NCBI GenBank assembly: GCA_003415625.1
Contig: PYIU01000001.1
Span: 930,001-994,000, forward strand
Reading direction: 5' to 3'
Source: Aquanectria penicillioides
Taxonomy: Eukaryota; Ascomycota; Sordariomycetes; Hypocreales; Nectriaceae
Length of the DNA stretch: 64,000 bases
How positions within the stretch are numbered: position 1 is the stretch's first letter; each line of letters begins with the position of its first letter. Below are positions 24,983-36,100 of the stretch, in pieces. The notes beneath the pieces were generated by a model that saw only the letters and a list, made by a program, of their open reading frames with translations, was not told the origin of the DNA and searched no databases. The position numbers were made by a program, and so were the translations under genes.

Positions 24983-25321
24983 TCATACCTGTCCAAGCGA
25001 TTGTAGCCTGTGGTCGTGCTCCTCCCTCATCCTATAGATCTGGCCCATGACATCGTGCATCTCGCCGCACGTTCGCTCGATGGTGGCGCTCCGGTTGCCT
25101 TCGCGCTGCCAGCGCTGGACGTCGCGATACATCTTGTCGTACCGACGCTGCTTCTTCTCGGTGTCGTGGCAGAGCTTACACACGTCGGGCTCTGTCCGCG
25201 TCTCGTAGACGAGCTTCAGGCCGCACGTCTCGCCCATCCGGTACTCCTTGTTGCACTGCTGCCGGAAGTGACCCCAGCGCCAATAGCCGCATGCCCAGCG
25301 AGTTTGCTCGAAGTAGCACAT
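24983..25321 (-). CDS. conserved fungal small Cys/Trp-rich protein
   Basis: A 111-112 residue protein beginning MCYFEQTRWACGYWRWGHFR at 25321. I recall close relatives in many Sordariomycetes, with no function assigned. It holds six cysteines in the first 51 residues (2, 11, 23, 33, 48, 51) with CNKEYR, ETCG and CKLC spacing that suggests metal binding, then a basic/acidic helical half (residues 54-108) likely to form a coiled coil. The frame either stops at TGA after GTA (24983) or, more likely, is spliced: CAG is followed by a GTATGA donor. A GCTAAC branch point near 24771 and a CTAG acceptor near 24750 would bring a TGA immediately after the last Gln. The gene sits alone in a 19-kb gene-poor block. 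Confidence 0.8.
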   Translation of the reverse strand: MCYFEQTRWACGYWRWGHFRQQCNKEYRMGETCGLKLVYETRTEPDVCKLCHDTEKKQRRYDKMYRDVQRWQREGNRSATIERTCGEMHDVMGQIYRMREEHDHRLQSLGQV

Positions 25322-26162
25322 TTTGATCTTTGTTGTTTCAATCTTCCTTTTCTCTCCTTCTGTTTCTCTCTCTCTTCCTGTCTCTCTTCTCTCTCTTTGT
25401 TGTGTCCCTTCTGATTTTTTTTTTCCCGTCTGTTTTCTGTTGCGTTGGGTATCGACCTGAATCAAGCGGACCAAATTGAAGTTGTGCCGGACAGAGAGAG
25501 ACAGACCGAGAAAGACTGGAAAGAGAAAAGTGCTTTTCGGCGAGCAAATAGGCGGGAATGACTGACAGTACAGCAATAACAAGAAAAAAAAAGATTCCGA
25601 CCAATGGACCGAGACTCAAGTGCAGACGATTAAGACGGAAGAGACAGAAAGCTCGACGAGGTGGTGATGGAGGAGGATATAGACGGAGAGGCTCCGTTGG
25701 GCCTCGACTCAATTTCTTGGTTGTCGACCCGGTAAAGCGCTTCGTTTCGTTTCGTTCCGGTTCGGGTTTCCTAAATCTGCACAACAGAGTAACAAAAAAA
25801 CTCCGACGTCAGCGAACCTATTCGTCTGTCTTGTCTGGTTCAACCCTCTCATTTCCCATGTTGTCCTGCTTGCGTTTGTTTCGGTTTGCTTTTTTTTTTT
25901 TTTTGGCATTTTTTTTTTCCTGCTGAACTCTTCCTTCTTTTGGGCTCTCTCCACCCCATGTAACCCCCCGACTTTTGCGTCGTTCCGGGATCATCCCCTC
26001 TCCACTTCAATTCCCACTTCCCACTCCCGCTCCCGCGCTCCCGCTGCCGTCCCGTTCCCGTTCGGCAACTTTTTTAGCTTGCGCCCCTCCGACGGGGGGG
26101 GAGAAAATGGGACGAGAGTGAAACGAGGTGGTCGGGGTGGGAAACCCAGGAAGAGGAGAGAA

Positions 26163-26180
26163 GGGGGGGGGGGGGGGGGG
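26163..26180. repeat. G homopolymer, 18 bases
   Basis: Uninterrupted run of 18 G. Confidence 0.85.
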
Positions 26181-26325
26181 AGGAAGAGAAATACATCGGA
26201 ATTTAGAAGAAGAAAAATATTCTAAAACACAAAGGGAACCATATAATGCAGAGGAGAAACACGCAGATAACCGGCATGAGTAGGAGAGGAGGGGGTCTGT
26301 GGATGCTGCAAGACGAGAGGGTAAT

Positions 26326-26346
26326 AAAAAAAAAAAAAAAAAAAAA
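26326..26346. repeat. A homopolymer, 21 bases
   Basis: Uninterrupted run of 21 A. Confidence 0.85.
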
Positions 26347-27214
26347 GGTCACCGGCCGGCAGCATGCCGAGTTGCTGACGGGTTGACTCACCACATGCAC
26401 ATGCACTCGATCACACAACCGTCGAGGAGGAGATTAGTGGTGATGATGCTGGACCAGGAGGACGAGGAGTGCGGGTGCGTTGCCGTCTCCGTCTGAGCTT
26501 CTTGCTGGATATTTTTTGAAAACCTCGTCTTTTTCTTTTCGAACAAGACGTCGTAGAGGGGAAAGTCCTTGCGAAGACGGCTTCTTGGTTTAGAAAAAAA
26601 AATTGGGTAGTCAAAAAAAAAAACGTATGAGATGTCCTTGACGGGGAGCGGCGGATGGGGTGGAACGGGGCGAGGAAGGGTTATAGTACTTGGATGTGTT
26701 GAAGCGACGACCAAGTGGCTACCTATGTGGTGGACTCTCGTTCCTGTAATAGAAGAAGAGGAGTCAAGGCAAAGGAGGAGATAGGAGGAGCGAGAGGACG
26801 GTGACGAGGAGTAGAAGTAGGAGCGAGGCCTGGCTCTTTATTGTTGAAGAATGGATGGTAGTGGAGGCAGTGATGGAGGAGGTGATGGTGGTGATGGCGA
26901 TGGGTGTTATTGGCGTGTTCTTGTCCTCTTACAGCAACCCGCACTCGCAAATCGTCGAGATAAGTTGTCGTCGTTCTCTTCCGCTCCTCGTGCAAGGTGG
27001 CTCTGGCAAGACCTTGTTTATCAGAGAGAGCGAGGATGGAAAATGGGGGGTGTGTGTGTCTGGGCTCCAGAAAACTCCGGGGGCAGAAGGAAAAGGATCT
27101 CGTCCCTAACTTATACTCGGTCTGCGTCTGCCCCTGCCCCGTCCCCATTCGATCGTCGTCGGCTCTTTTATCCAATCTATCCCCATGCAGAAAGGGCCGT
27201 CTCTCTTCTTCTTC

Positions 27215-27237
27215 TTTTTTTTTTTTTTTTTTTTTTT
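27215..27237. repeat. T homopolymer, 23 bases
   Basis: Uninterrupted run of 23 T next to a CTT repeat. Confidence 0.85.
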
Positions 27238-27468
27238 GGGCAACATTAAAAAAAATGCCCACAGTGGGACTACCCGCGACCAACAAGGCAACCCATTCTC
27301 GGCCTCCTCACACGGGCCAACGATGGCCAGCTATCCGTCGTGGTGCTTGGTTGTTTCCTGCGGGATAAAAGAGGGCTTGCTTGGACTTGGATACGTGGAT
27401 TGGGTATCCGTACTTGATGCCCCATACCTATGTCCATGGCCAATTCACACCACCACACACAGCTCGCA

Positions 27469-27518
27469 CACATACATACATACATACATACATACATACA
27501 CACACACATACATACATA
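27469..27518. repeat. CATA tetranucleotide microsatellite
   Basis: About eleven CATA units interrupted by a CACACACA stretch. Confidence 0.85.
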
Positions 27519-28285
27519 GGCTCGCTCACACGCACACCACTGCACCAAACCCACGCCCCCCTGGCCCAAATCCATGCCCCCTTGTCCCTATCATACTCCC
27601 CTCGTCCTCTGCCTTTGGCCTTTGCCTAGGCTCGTCTGGCTCTCCCGGCCGCCATGCGACACCCCCGTTGCCGTTGCCATTTTATTGCCGGGGGGTGGGA
27701 GGGTTTCTCTTTGCGTCATGACGGGGTAATTTCCTCGGCACCTTTTGCGTTTTCCTCCCGCTCTATAATTTTATTTTATTTTGTTTTATTTTTATCAATC
27801 ACTCTTGTTTCCGTTCTGCTATGACGCGGAGAGACAGAGACCCTGCAGCTGTGGGTTACGGTAGCAGCAGCATGTTTGACTTCCGGCCTAAAGCAACCTC
27901 TGTGCATTTTGACGTATGTGTGATATGACGATGTTGATTGTTTGTTGTTATTATTGTTTTTCTTTTCTTTTTCCATAATTTTTGTTTTTCCTTTTCCCTT
28001 GTCCCACCCTCCCGGCCTTTGTCTCTTGTGCCCCCAACTACTCTTTGACAGTCTTAGTCTCCTTCTGTTTTTAGATGTCCGGCCTTCTCTTCAATCACAC
28101 GGACGAACTATCTGTTTAATCTAGGGTTGGAACGGGGGTCGACCGGCCCAGTTCTTACTAGAGGCCCGATGGCCGCTTGCCACGTTGATCATCATGGCTC
28201 GAGAGGATGAGGCCCATGGGACTCGCTCACACACTCTGCGCTTCCACGCCACTCACATAAAGACACGCCCCCCAGGGGCTGCCCG

Positions 28286-28308
28286 AAAAAAAAAAAAAAA
28301 AAAAAAAA
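28286..28308. repeat. A homopolymer, 23 bases
   Basis: Uninterrupted run of 23 A. Confidence 0.85.
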
Positions 28309-28902
28309 GAGCTGGCAAGGGGAAAATGGTAATCCATAGACTTACCCATTCCCGCAGCACCCCCACACCCACAAGATATTGGGCAGCGGATGGTGAATGA
28401 CAAATCCGCCAAGGAAACCAAAGAAGAAAGGGGATCGGAGGGGCGGCCAGATATCTTGCACGCGGGAGCTGTCAGACGATGAGCAAATGAGAGCCTTCCT
28501 AATAAAACAACGAGGAGAAGAAGAAGAAGAAGAAGAAGAAGTAGAAGAAAAAAAAGTCCAATAAAAAAAGAACAACCACTCGGCAAGCACCCCGGGGGAA
28601 TGAATAGACGAAGAGGGGGTTAGCACGCAAAGTGGACAAAAAAAAAAAGAAAAAAGGGGGGTGTGTAAAACGTGTGTCCGTCTATGTGTTGTTCTTGTAT
28701 GGGCGCAAGTGTGTGTGGTTACATACGGTAGTTTTTTCCCCTTCCTCCCAGCCGGACCAAAAAGGCCACTCCCTCCCCGCTTTCTCTTCAAGTCCGAAAT
28801 CTCTTTCTGCATCGTTGGGCATCTTGCGGGGAGAAAGAGCATGGAAGAGGTGACAAGAGCACGGAAGCGAGCGAGTGCGAGTGACTGAGTGCGAGTGACT
28901 GG

Positions 28903-28968
28903 AGCGCGTGAGAGAGAGACTTGAGAGAGAGAGAGAGAGACACACACGCGGACACAGACACAGACACG
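28903..28968. repeat. GA and CA dinucleotide microsatellite
   Basis: A GA tract passes directly into CA and GACACA repeats. Confidence 0.75.
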
Positions 28969-29168
28969 CAGAGAGCAAGACACAAAGCACGAGGGAAACA
29001 GACAACGGGAAACGAAACATGGCAAAATGCCTACCCCCTTCTTCATTCACTCTCCTCTTCTTCCTCTTCCACCCCCCCCAATCCGTTCGTTTCGTTCGCT
29101 CCGGAATACGACTTTACCTCTCCTGTCCGCCTCGCCTTGCGCTGTTCCTGCCGCTGCTGCTTTTATCT

Positions 29169-29202
29169 CTCTTTTCTTTTCTTTTCTTTTCTTTTCTCTC
29201 TC
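29169..29202. repeat. TTTTC pentamer repeat
   Basis: Five TTTTC units flanked by CT dinucleotides. Confidence 0.8.
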
Positions 29203-29327
29203 CCGCAACGCACGTAACACGCATATACATTCACACGCGCGCAACGCCAAAACGCCAAAAAGGTCCTTCTCGACCACACGGGGGCGTCCTGAACAGACAA
29301 AAGGGACAGGAGTGAGGCACAGAGAGA

Positions 29328-29344
29328 GGGGGGGGGGGGGGGGG
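29328..29344. repeat. G homopolymer, 17 bases
   Basis: Uninterrupted run of 17 G, followed by AGG repeats. Confidence 0.85.
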
Positions 29345-30025
29345 AGGAGGAGGGGCGCGGCCGGCCAGCCAGCCAGAAACAAAAGGAACAAAGAAGAGGG
29401 ACAAGGCCAAGGACCAGGTCGAATGGGAGGGGGCGAAGGCCGACGTTACGGGGTTTCCATGCATACAACTTACCGAAACTAACTTGACTAGACCCGGTCA
29501 CATAGTCGGCCATGTTTATTGCCCAGGGAAATCTCCCCGCCGGTGTCTCTCCCGCTGTGGGCCATGTCACGGGTCTGGCCTTCACAGTATCCGTCTCCCT
29601 CTCTTTATTTTTATTATTTTTATTTTTCTGGTTACTTGGTCAGACTCAGCCTGTTTTAGCCCCGTTTCTAATTGGGCCTCGTCGTGTTTCTGGCTTGTTT
29701 TGGCATCTGCGTCTCGAGTTACTCCTCTTTCTCCTCCGGCCCCCCGAAGGGCCGGCCCAATCCATTCCACTTCCAGTCAACCCACGCTACAGAGCAAGAG
29801 AGAGAGGGAAAAAAAAAAAAAACATTACGGCTACGGGCTACGACGTACATAAGGGGGTGTCTTGATCTGCGGCCGCTGTGGGGCCTCATGGTTCGTCCCG
29901 AGGACGGACAAGTGTCAAGAAACAAGGGGATCCTGACCGCTCACAGTTCTCTCCAAGATGTCGATTTCGGTGAGCACCAGGGCTGTGGTTCGCTGCAGCG
30001 TTCCTGCTGCTACCGGGTCCCTCCT

Positions 30026-30116
30026 GCGCGTGCGTGTGCGTGTGCGTGTGCTTGTGCAGGTGTGCGTGTGCTTCTGCTTCTGCTTCTGCTTCTGCTTCTG
30101 CATCTGCGTCTGCTGG
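30026..30116. repeat. compound GTGTGC / TTCTGC hexamer repeat
   Basis: Four GTGTGC-type units are followed by about eight TTCTGC-type units, so two hexamer arrays lie side by side. Confidence 0.8.
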
Positions 30117-32479
30117 TGAGGCTTTCAACCGCAGCCAGACAAAGGACGAGGACATCCAGAACAGCCAGACGGAGCCATTGAGTGGCTGCTTAGGCCTGGC
30201 TCTGATCCGGGGCAGCCATCTCATTCCTCGCCTTGTCTTGCCTTGCCGTGCCCTCTGCTTGACATGGATGCGAGTTATCTACAGTATCTACGGATGGCCC
30301 TCTACGGCCCTCTACAACTCTGCTACTACGACGCCCAGCCGTGCCAGTACCACAACCGCAATCCGCCCCAATCCTTCAAACCGTTCGCCTCGGCATCATA
30401 TCATCCCTTGCTTGGCCGTTGTGGCCTGCAAGAGCAGGTCTCTGGACTATCAACGGCTCTACGCCACCCTGTCCGAATTCTCAATCCTCCCCTCCCCAAA
30501 GGGGTCATCAGTCAAAAGGAGAAAGTTGAGCTGGTGGAAGTCAACTGGGCTGAGCTAGAATTGTCGTCAAGGGTGCTGTCATTCCAAAAAGAAAAGGGGG
30601 TGGTTGAGTCCTTCGCGAATTGAGGTCAACGACCGAGTTCCAGGATAGGAAAACCCGCCATCCCTGAACGTCTCTCCCTCTCTCTCTTTCAGGCATCATG
30701 TCTGGCCCGGCTCCACCAGCCATTATCGAAGTCCTCACGCCCTTTCTCAACTCCATCTGCCCACCGCTCGGGCGAGCATGACAAACCTTCGCAGCCTGAC
30801 CAAGAACAGCTCAACCTGCAGCAGCCCACGTTGATCATAGTGCCCACCTGTTTTCGATGGTGGCCCCCAAGGGCGGCGCGGGGGGGCGACGGGGACTCAA
30901 ACTCGCCTGTCACTGCTTAGTTTGACCGACCCATACTCCCTCATCCCCCATATTGCACGAGCAAAACGGTCTTCGTTAGGCTTCTTCTCCATGGTGTTCA
31001 TGCATTAGCGTCCAACGACAACGAGGCTGATTGTTCCCTTGGCGGAGAAGAGCCTTACAGGGGCACCACGGGGCGAGAGCTGTACAGGATAAGAACCAAC
31101 CTCGACCAGCCCAGAGTCCTTGCTTCCGTCTGCAAGGCCTTGTTGCGGCAACAGATAAGAATACAGGGCGTTTGCATGGTTTTCGTGCATAGCTGCCCGC
31201 TCACATGAATGTGCTGAACCATCGCCACTCGGCCCCGTTCGCCTCCTCCAGGGGTTCTCTGTACTCTTCTAAACGTCATCATCAATAACTCAAAAGCAAA
31301 ACTCCCAGCAAGCCCAGCCCACCTTCGGCCAAGCACATAGGCCATTACAACGTGGCAGCCCCCCTCTGGCCTTTTCAACAGCCCGGTCTACCCATCTCAT
31401 CGTTTCCCCATCGGGGTCACAGCGGCCAAGCAAGCCGGTTCGCTTTCTCCAAGATGCAGCTCCATGCCACCTTTCAGATACCCCATTCATTCTCCGCCGC
31501 CTCATTTCCGGACGCGGCCCCTCTCTCAGTTTCTGCCTGGAGGACGCTCGAACCTGGCCTTGTAAGCAACTCCCTAATTGAGTGACGATGCACATGGGAA
31601 GCATGGTGTCACACCGAGGCCATTGAAACTCGCCACAATTCTTCCTCTACGTGCGGAGGGGCACCCTGGGCCCCGTTTAAGCGCGGAGTAGGTCCTGCTA
31701 AAGGCCTACCCCATTCTTTCTAACAGAGAATCTGCCAAACTCAGAGGTTGAGCCAGAGTGTCGGCCGAAACAAACTCTGAACTCCATATAGGATGATATC
31801 TCAAGTGCGAGTAATCATGCACAATTCCGTTCAGCATCATCTAGAGCCCCTCGCACCAGGGGTGGAAACATCAATAGGCAGAGGCGTCGTCTTTGAACAA
31901 AGGACTCGGCTGCTGCATGTCGCGCACCAGCAATGACGTCTAAACTAGACGCGAAATGACATGTCACTGATCGAACATTGCTTTAGCAAGCACGGATCCC
32001 CGTACGATCTAGGAGACTGTCAGTCAACGTGGTCATGACGGGGTCTGGAACCATTACAGACGCATATGGCGAGCCATCCTCCCAATTCAGCCATGGAAGC
32101 AGTCAAATCCAAACATTCTCACCCGGCAGGCAGCTTTGCGAACCCGCCCCCCTCCCCCTTTTTACCCACGGCTAGGACAAAGGTTCGCTCACGGGGAAAC
32201 ATCGAGGAACATCCGGGGACTGATGAGCTGGCCTTCTCCTTCGGGAAAGGCTTGCGTCTCAGGCGGACCGAGTCATCTGTGATGACTTCACGGCCCGCAT
32301 GAGATCACGAGAGACGAAGTGGAGGAGGGGCGCAGGATCAAAGGGCAGAAACCTTTCAAATTGCGTTGGGCATTGTTGGGCTCAGCCGGGATACTTGTCT
32401 CATCGTCGACGGCGGTGGCTGGGTTGTGCCAAAGTGTGTGCATCTGCGCATGTAAGTACGCATGTAGATGTGTACGTAC

Positions 32480-32585
32480 GTACGTGTGAGAGTAAGATGC
32501 GTAGGTGTGCGTGCGCGCGTGTGTGTGCGTGTGTGCGGTGCGTGTGTGTGTGTGTGTGCCCGCACGCGGTGTGTGTATGTGTCTG
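32480..32585. repeat. GT/GC-rich dinucleotide microsatellite
   Basis: Imperfect GT repeat with GC interruptions, including a perfect GTGTGTGTGTGT core near 32545. Confidence 0.8.
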
Positions 32586-33101
32586 TCTTGTTCCGTCTGT
32601 CCCTGTTCGTGTGGGTGGGTGAAGTGATGGGGACACAAACAGGGGGGGTGTTCACGGTCTGCTTGTCATCGCCGCAAGCAAAGTCAAAGGTAAACAAGGA
32701 GTGTGTGGCCATTCTAGAGACCACCTATTGTTTTGGGGGGTCATCAAAGCCCTCCTCCAAGATCTCGTTAGCTTCCATTGTGGGCACGCGTCCCTACTTG
32801 ATCCTGGATTCAGGACCTGAAAGCTCCCCCCCTCCCCTTTCCTTGCAAGACAGGATAGGACCAGATGTTCGCTACGGCCCGGGTTGGCGACCGGGCCGGC
32901 CCGCTTTTGGGCAGTCATTTCAAGGTTCAATCTCTGCGAAGCATCCATGGTCGTGACGGGGACCATGACGGGACACTGCGGAAGCCGAATAGTGGTTCGG
33001 CATATCCGACTAGGCGCCGTCCAGGGGACGAGGGATGAGTGACGAGGGACGAGGGGTGCAATGGGCGAGGGGCCAGGGGAGGATCAGCAAGCTTCTTCGT
33101 G

Positions 33102-33153
33102 CACGCACACTCACACACACGCGCGCGCACGCACACACACACTCACACACAGC
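33102..33153. repeat. CA/CG dinucleotide microsatellite
   Basis: CACACA and GCGCGC tract. It is complementary in sense to the GT-rich tract about 600 bases to the left. Confidence 0.8.
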
Positions 33154-36100
33154 CCAGGTGTCAGGGGCTCAATTAGGGAAGGGAGTCAGAAGCGCGGCTC
33201 AATTGCAAGGACAGGGCCGCAGGTATGGCTTCGCCATAATTAAAAAGGTGAGCACGTACAAAGTACATCGTACATGGCATCGTACAGGCTTTGGGGTTGA
33301 TGCGCAGAGGCGCAGAGGCGCTACGGTCGGATGGAGACGGGCTAGAAAATTCCGCAACAAGGCAGCGCCCAATAAGCCCCTGGCCCATCGAAGGGACCCA
33401 AGCTTGACGGGTTCGAGCTTGAACCGAATTCCTGGGTTGCTGCAAATCATGTCTGTCTGGAAAACGCTGCATGAAGCCTGCTCGTGAGCAACGGGGCGGG
33501 AACGTCCGATCGTACCTGGGGCCAATGGGGCAATCCGATCTCTTCCACGAGCCTACGAGCAGATGGGGATTGTCAATTGGCCAGCGCAGACTCCGTCAAT
33601 CTGGCGTCGGAAGCGTCATTCGCCGTCTAGCCGTCCAGGATTGCCTCGAAGCGCGTCGTCGGAGCGATGAGGGAACTTGGGCGCAAGCGGTCGCAGGTCG
33701 ACAACGGGTCCACTTCCAGTTCCAGCCCCAGTCCCAGTCCCCGTGCCCGTCGCCCGAGACAGGACGAAGCCGTCGAATGGCAGCGGCCCAGTCGTGTGGG
33801 GGAGACAAGTGACAAGGAACCGGACCAGGGGCTGGAGCGGGCTGGAGCGGGTTGAGGCTGGGTCTTCCCGTGCGGCAGACGTGTTTCCGTTGTCGCCGCA
33901 TGGGCGGCTCCTTGCCGCCATGATTGGCTGGAAGCTAGGATCACCAAGCGTGGCCATCCTTGGTGGCCAAGCAAGGGCGACGGCGCGCAATGCCAAAGTG
34001 CCAAAAGTATCTGTAGCGTACAGGCCATGTACAGTAAGTGAACAACTGATGATGGCCTTGACCTGGCCTGACTGGCTATCGCTCGCACCAGCTGGAATGT
34101 TAGATTTTCCGGATTTTAGCAGTAATACATTAACATGGGATAAATCAATGACCTAGTTCGCGGGTTGCTGACACAGCAACAGTGACACCGTAACCAGAGT
34201 TGGACAGCAACGGGACCGAGCCACACGCAGGCAGGCATAGCGCGCGAGCATAGCGTTGACAGGCAACGCCAGCGAGATGTTGCATGAAGCGGCGGTAGAA
34301 ACAAGGCTGCTGCGAGGCGCTTGGATATCGTGCCATGACCCCGTGCCACAACGCCATGAAGTCAGGGCGGTCATGGCCTATGTGCGAGGCCAGCCGTCAA
34401 GTCGCAAGTGGAGCAGAGTGCTGAAGCTCCACCATCAGGACTTTTAGGTCGTGCAGATTAGATGGTGCCAGAGAGATGCCATAGAGGTCCAGAGCGGACT
34501 TCTCGGCCGAGGCGCGGTACATTGGTGATCGGTGGGAGTGGTGAGGGTCAGTTGGCCAAACGCCCAGCAGCGGAGCCGACCGAAAAGGGCAACGACGTTC
34601 GCCAGCATTGGTCCTTGGCCCAACACTGACAGGCCGGGCCAGGCTGCCGTTCAGCCTGATGGGAGCCGGGGAGGCCAGGATAGTTGAAGCCCAATGGATG
34701 CTGGATCGAGGCACAGGAAGTGGCTGCGTAGAGGGAAGCGTGGTTGAATCCAAGTGGACAATCTAACCACCGGGGCGTCTTGGGGGTCCATTTTGGCAGC
34801 CTTTCCCCAGAGGGGAGGCATGATAATAGAGACATTAAGACGCCAGGCTAGGCAAGGCGATGCAAGGCGGAACAAGGCGGCCACGGAGAAAAGTCAATAG
34901 CCACCAGGCATGCTGCAACATGCGATGTGATGGGTGTGCGTGCTGCATCACGGTGATGATGGCGCCCTAGGAGAGTCCGGAGTCCGGAGTCTGATACCGC
35001 AGCCTTTGGGACATTAGGCCCTAAACCTCTAGCCTCGGGCCTGACAACATGGCCGCAGAGTTTCGGGTGGACTCCATTTACACGTCACCGTGACAAGAGG
35101 AAGACGAGGCGGAACGACCGCGGCATGCGATGTGATGTGATGTGATTTCATCTAATGCGACACGGTGCGAGCCGGCTCTTCGATAGTCTTCTCCGTAAGT
35201 GTGTCCGGGATTCTTGAAGATCGGTGTAGGATGCAATCCCCTGACATGCAACGAGGGCAAGATACACACACAAAAAAAAGGCCTACGTCAGTCTGCGCCA
35301 CGGGACCAGGCATATACCGCCTGCTGCATGTTCTTACGAGCAGTGACAGCGGCATTGGCAGCAGACATGTTCCTATCCACGACATCGACAGCCGGGGGGC
35401 ATTAGCTTGCGGCCATTCTCAACGGCTGACCCTGTCTCAAACGCCCGCGGGAGGTAATAGTGAATGCGGAGTTGCAAGTGCAGCAGATGCCGTACCGGCA
35501 GGGACGTCGATCCACGCATGAAGCTCAGCGGCGAGGTGGGGGCGTGTGTTCGTTGATTCAACAGGTTTGGGGGCTGAGGGCGGGAATCTCACGGGGCTGC
35601 CCGGAGACGTTGTTTTTGTTGCCCAGCAAGCGAGGACGGATGAATACACAGCTGAGCCATAATGGCGTCGTGGTTGTTTTGTTTTGTTTTCATGGGTGAA
35701 TAGGGCAACTCGCGAGTAGTTGGTTCGACCAACAGCAGCAACAACAACAACAACAATAATAATACGGCATCTAGACAGATGGAGCAAGAGAAGATGGAGG
35801 GCAGGCTTGGTCTCTAGTCTGGCCGGCAAGTGCCATGCCATGGCGAGTGCAAGTTGGAGCCGAAGGCTGCGGAATGAGCAAAGGCGGAAGGCATGAGGCC
35901 ACACCGCCAGGGCACACCATCAGGTCCACAAACGGCAGTCAGGAAGGCACACGGCAAAATTTACCAGCAAGAAATGGAGTAAATATCCGAGGCTCGAGGT
36001 TGCAGCATGGTGCTAACTAGTCTATTCTTCCGAGCGGGAATGGTTTGCATGCAAAGAGGGAGTCTAGGTCGATCTACGCGCAAGTGATGGGGCACCAGAG

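Noticed and set aside
26388..26714. Minus-strand frame ending in a Cys/Met-rich peptide before GTGAGT
   Set aside because: No plausible ATG context, no recognisable domain and no acceptor partner.
28342..28590. Minus-strand frame with hydrophobic end followed by a GTAAGT donor
   Set aside because: Composition follows CT-rich and microsatellite DNA. No partner exon or start could be found.
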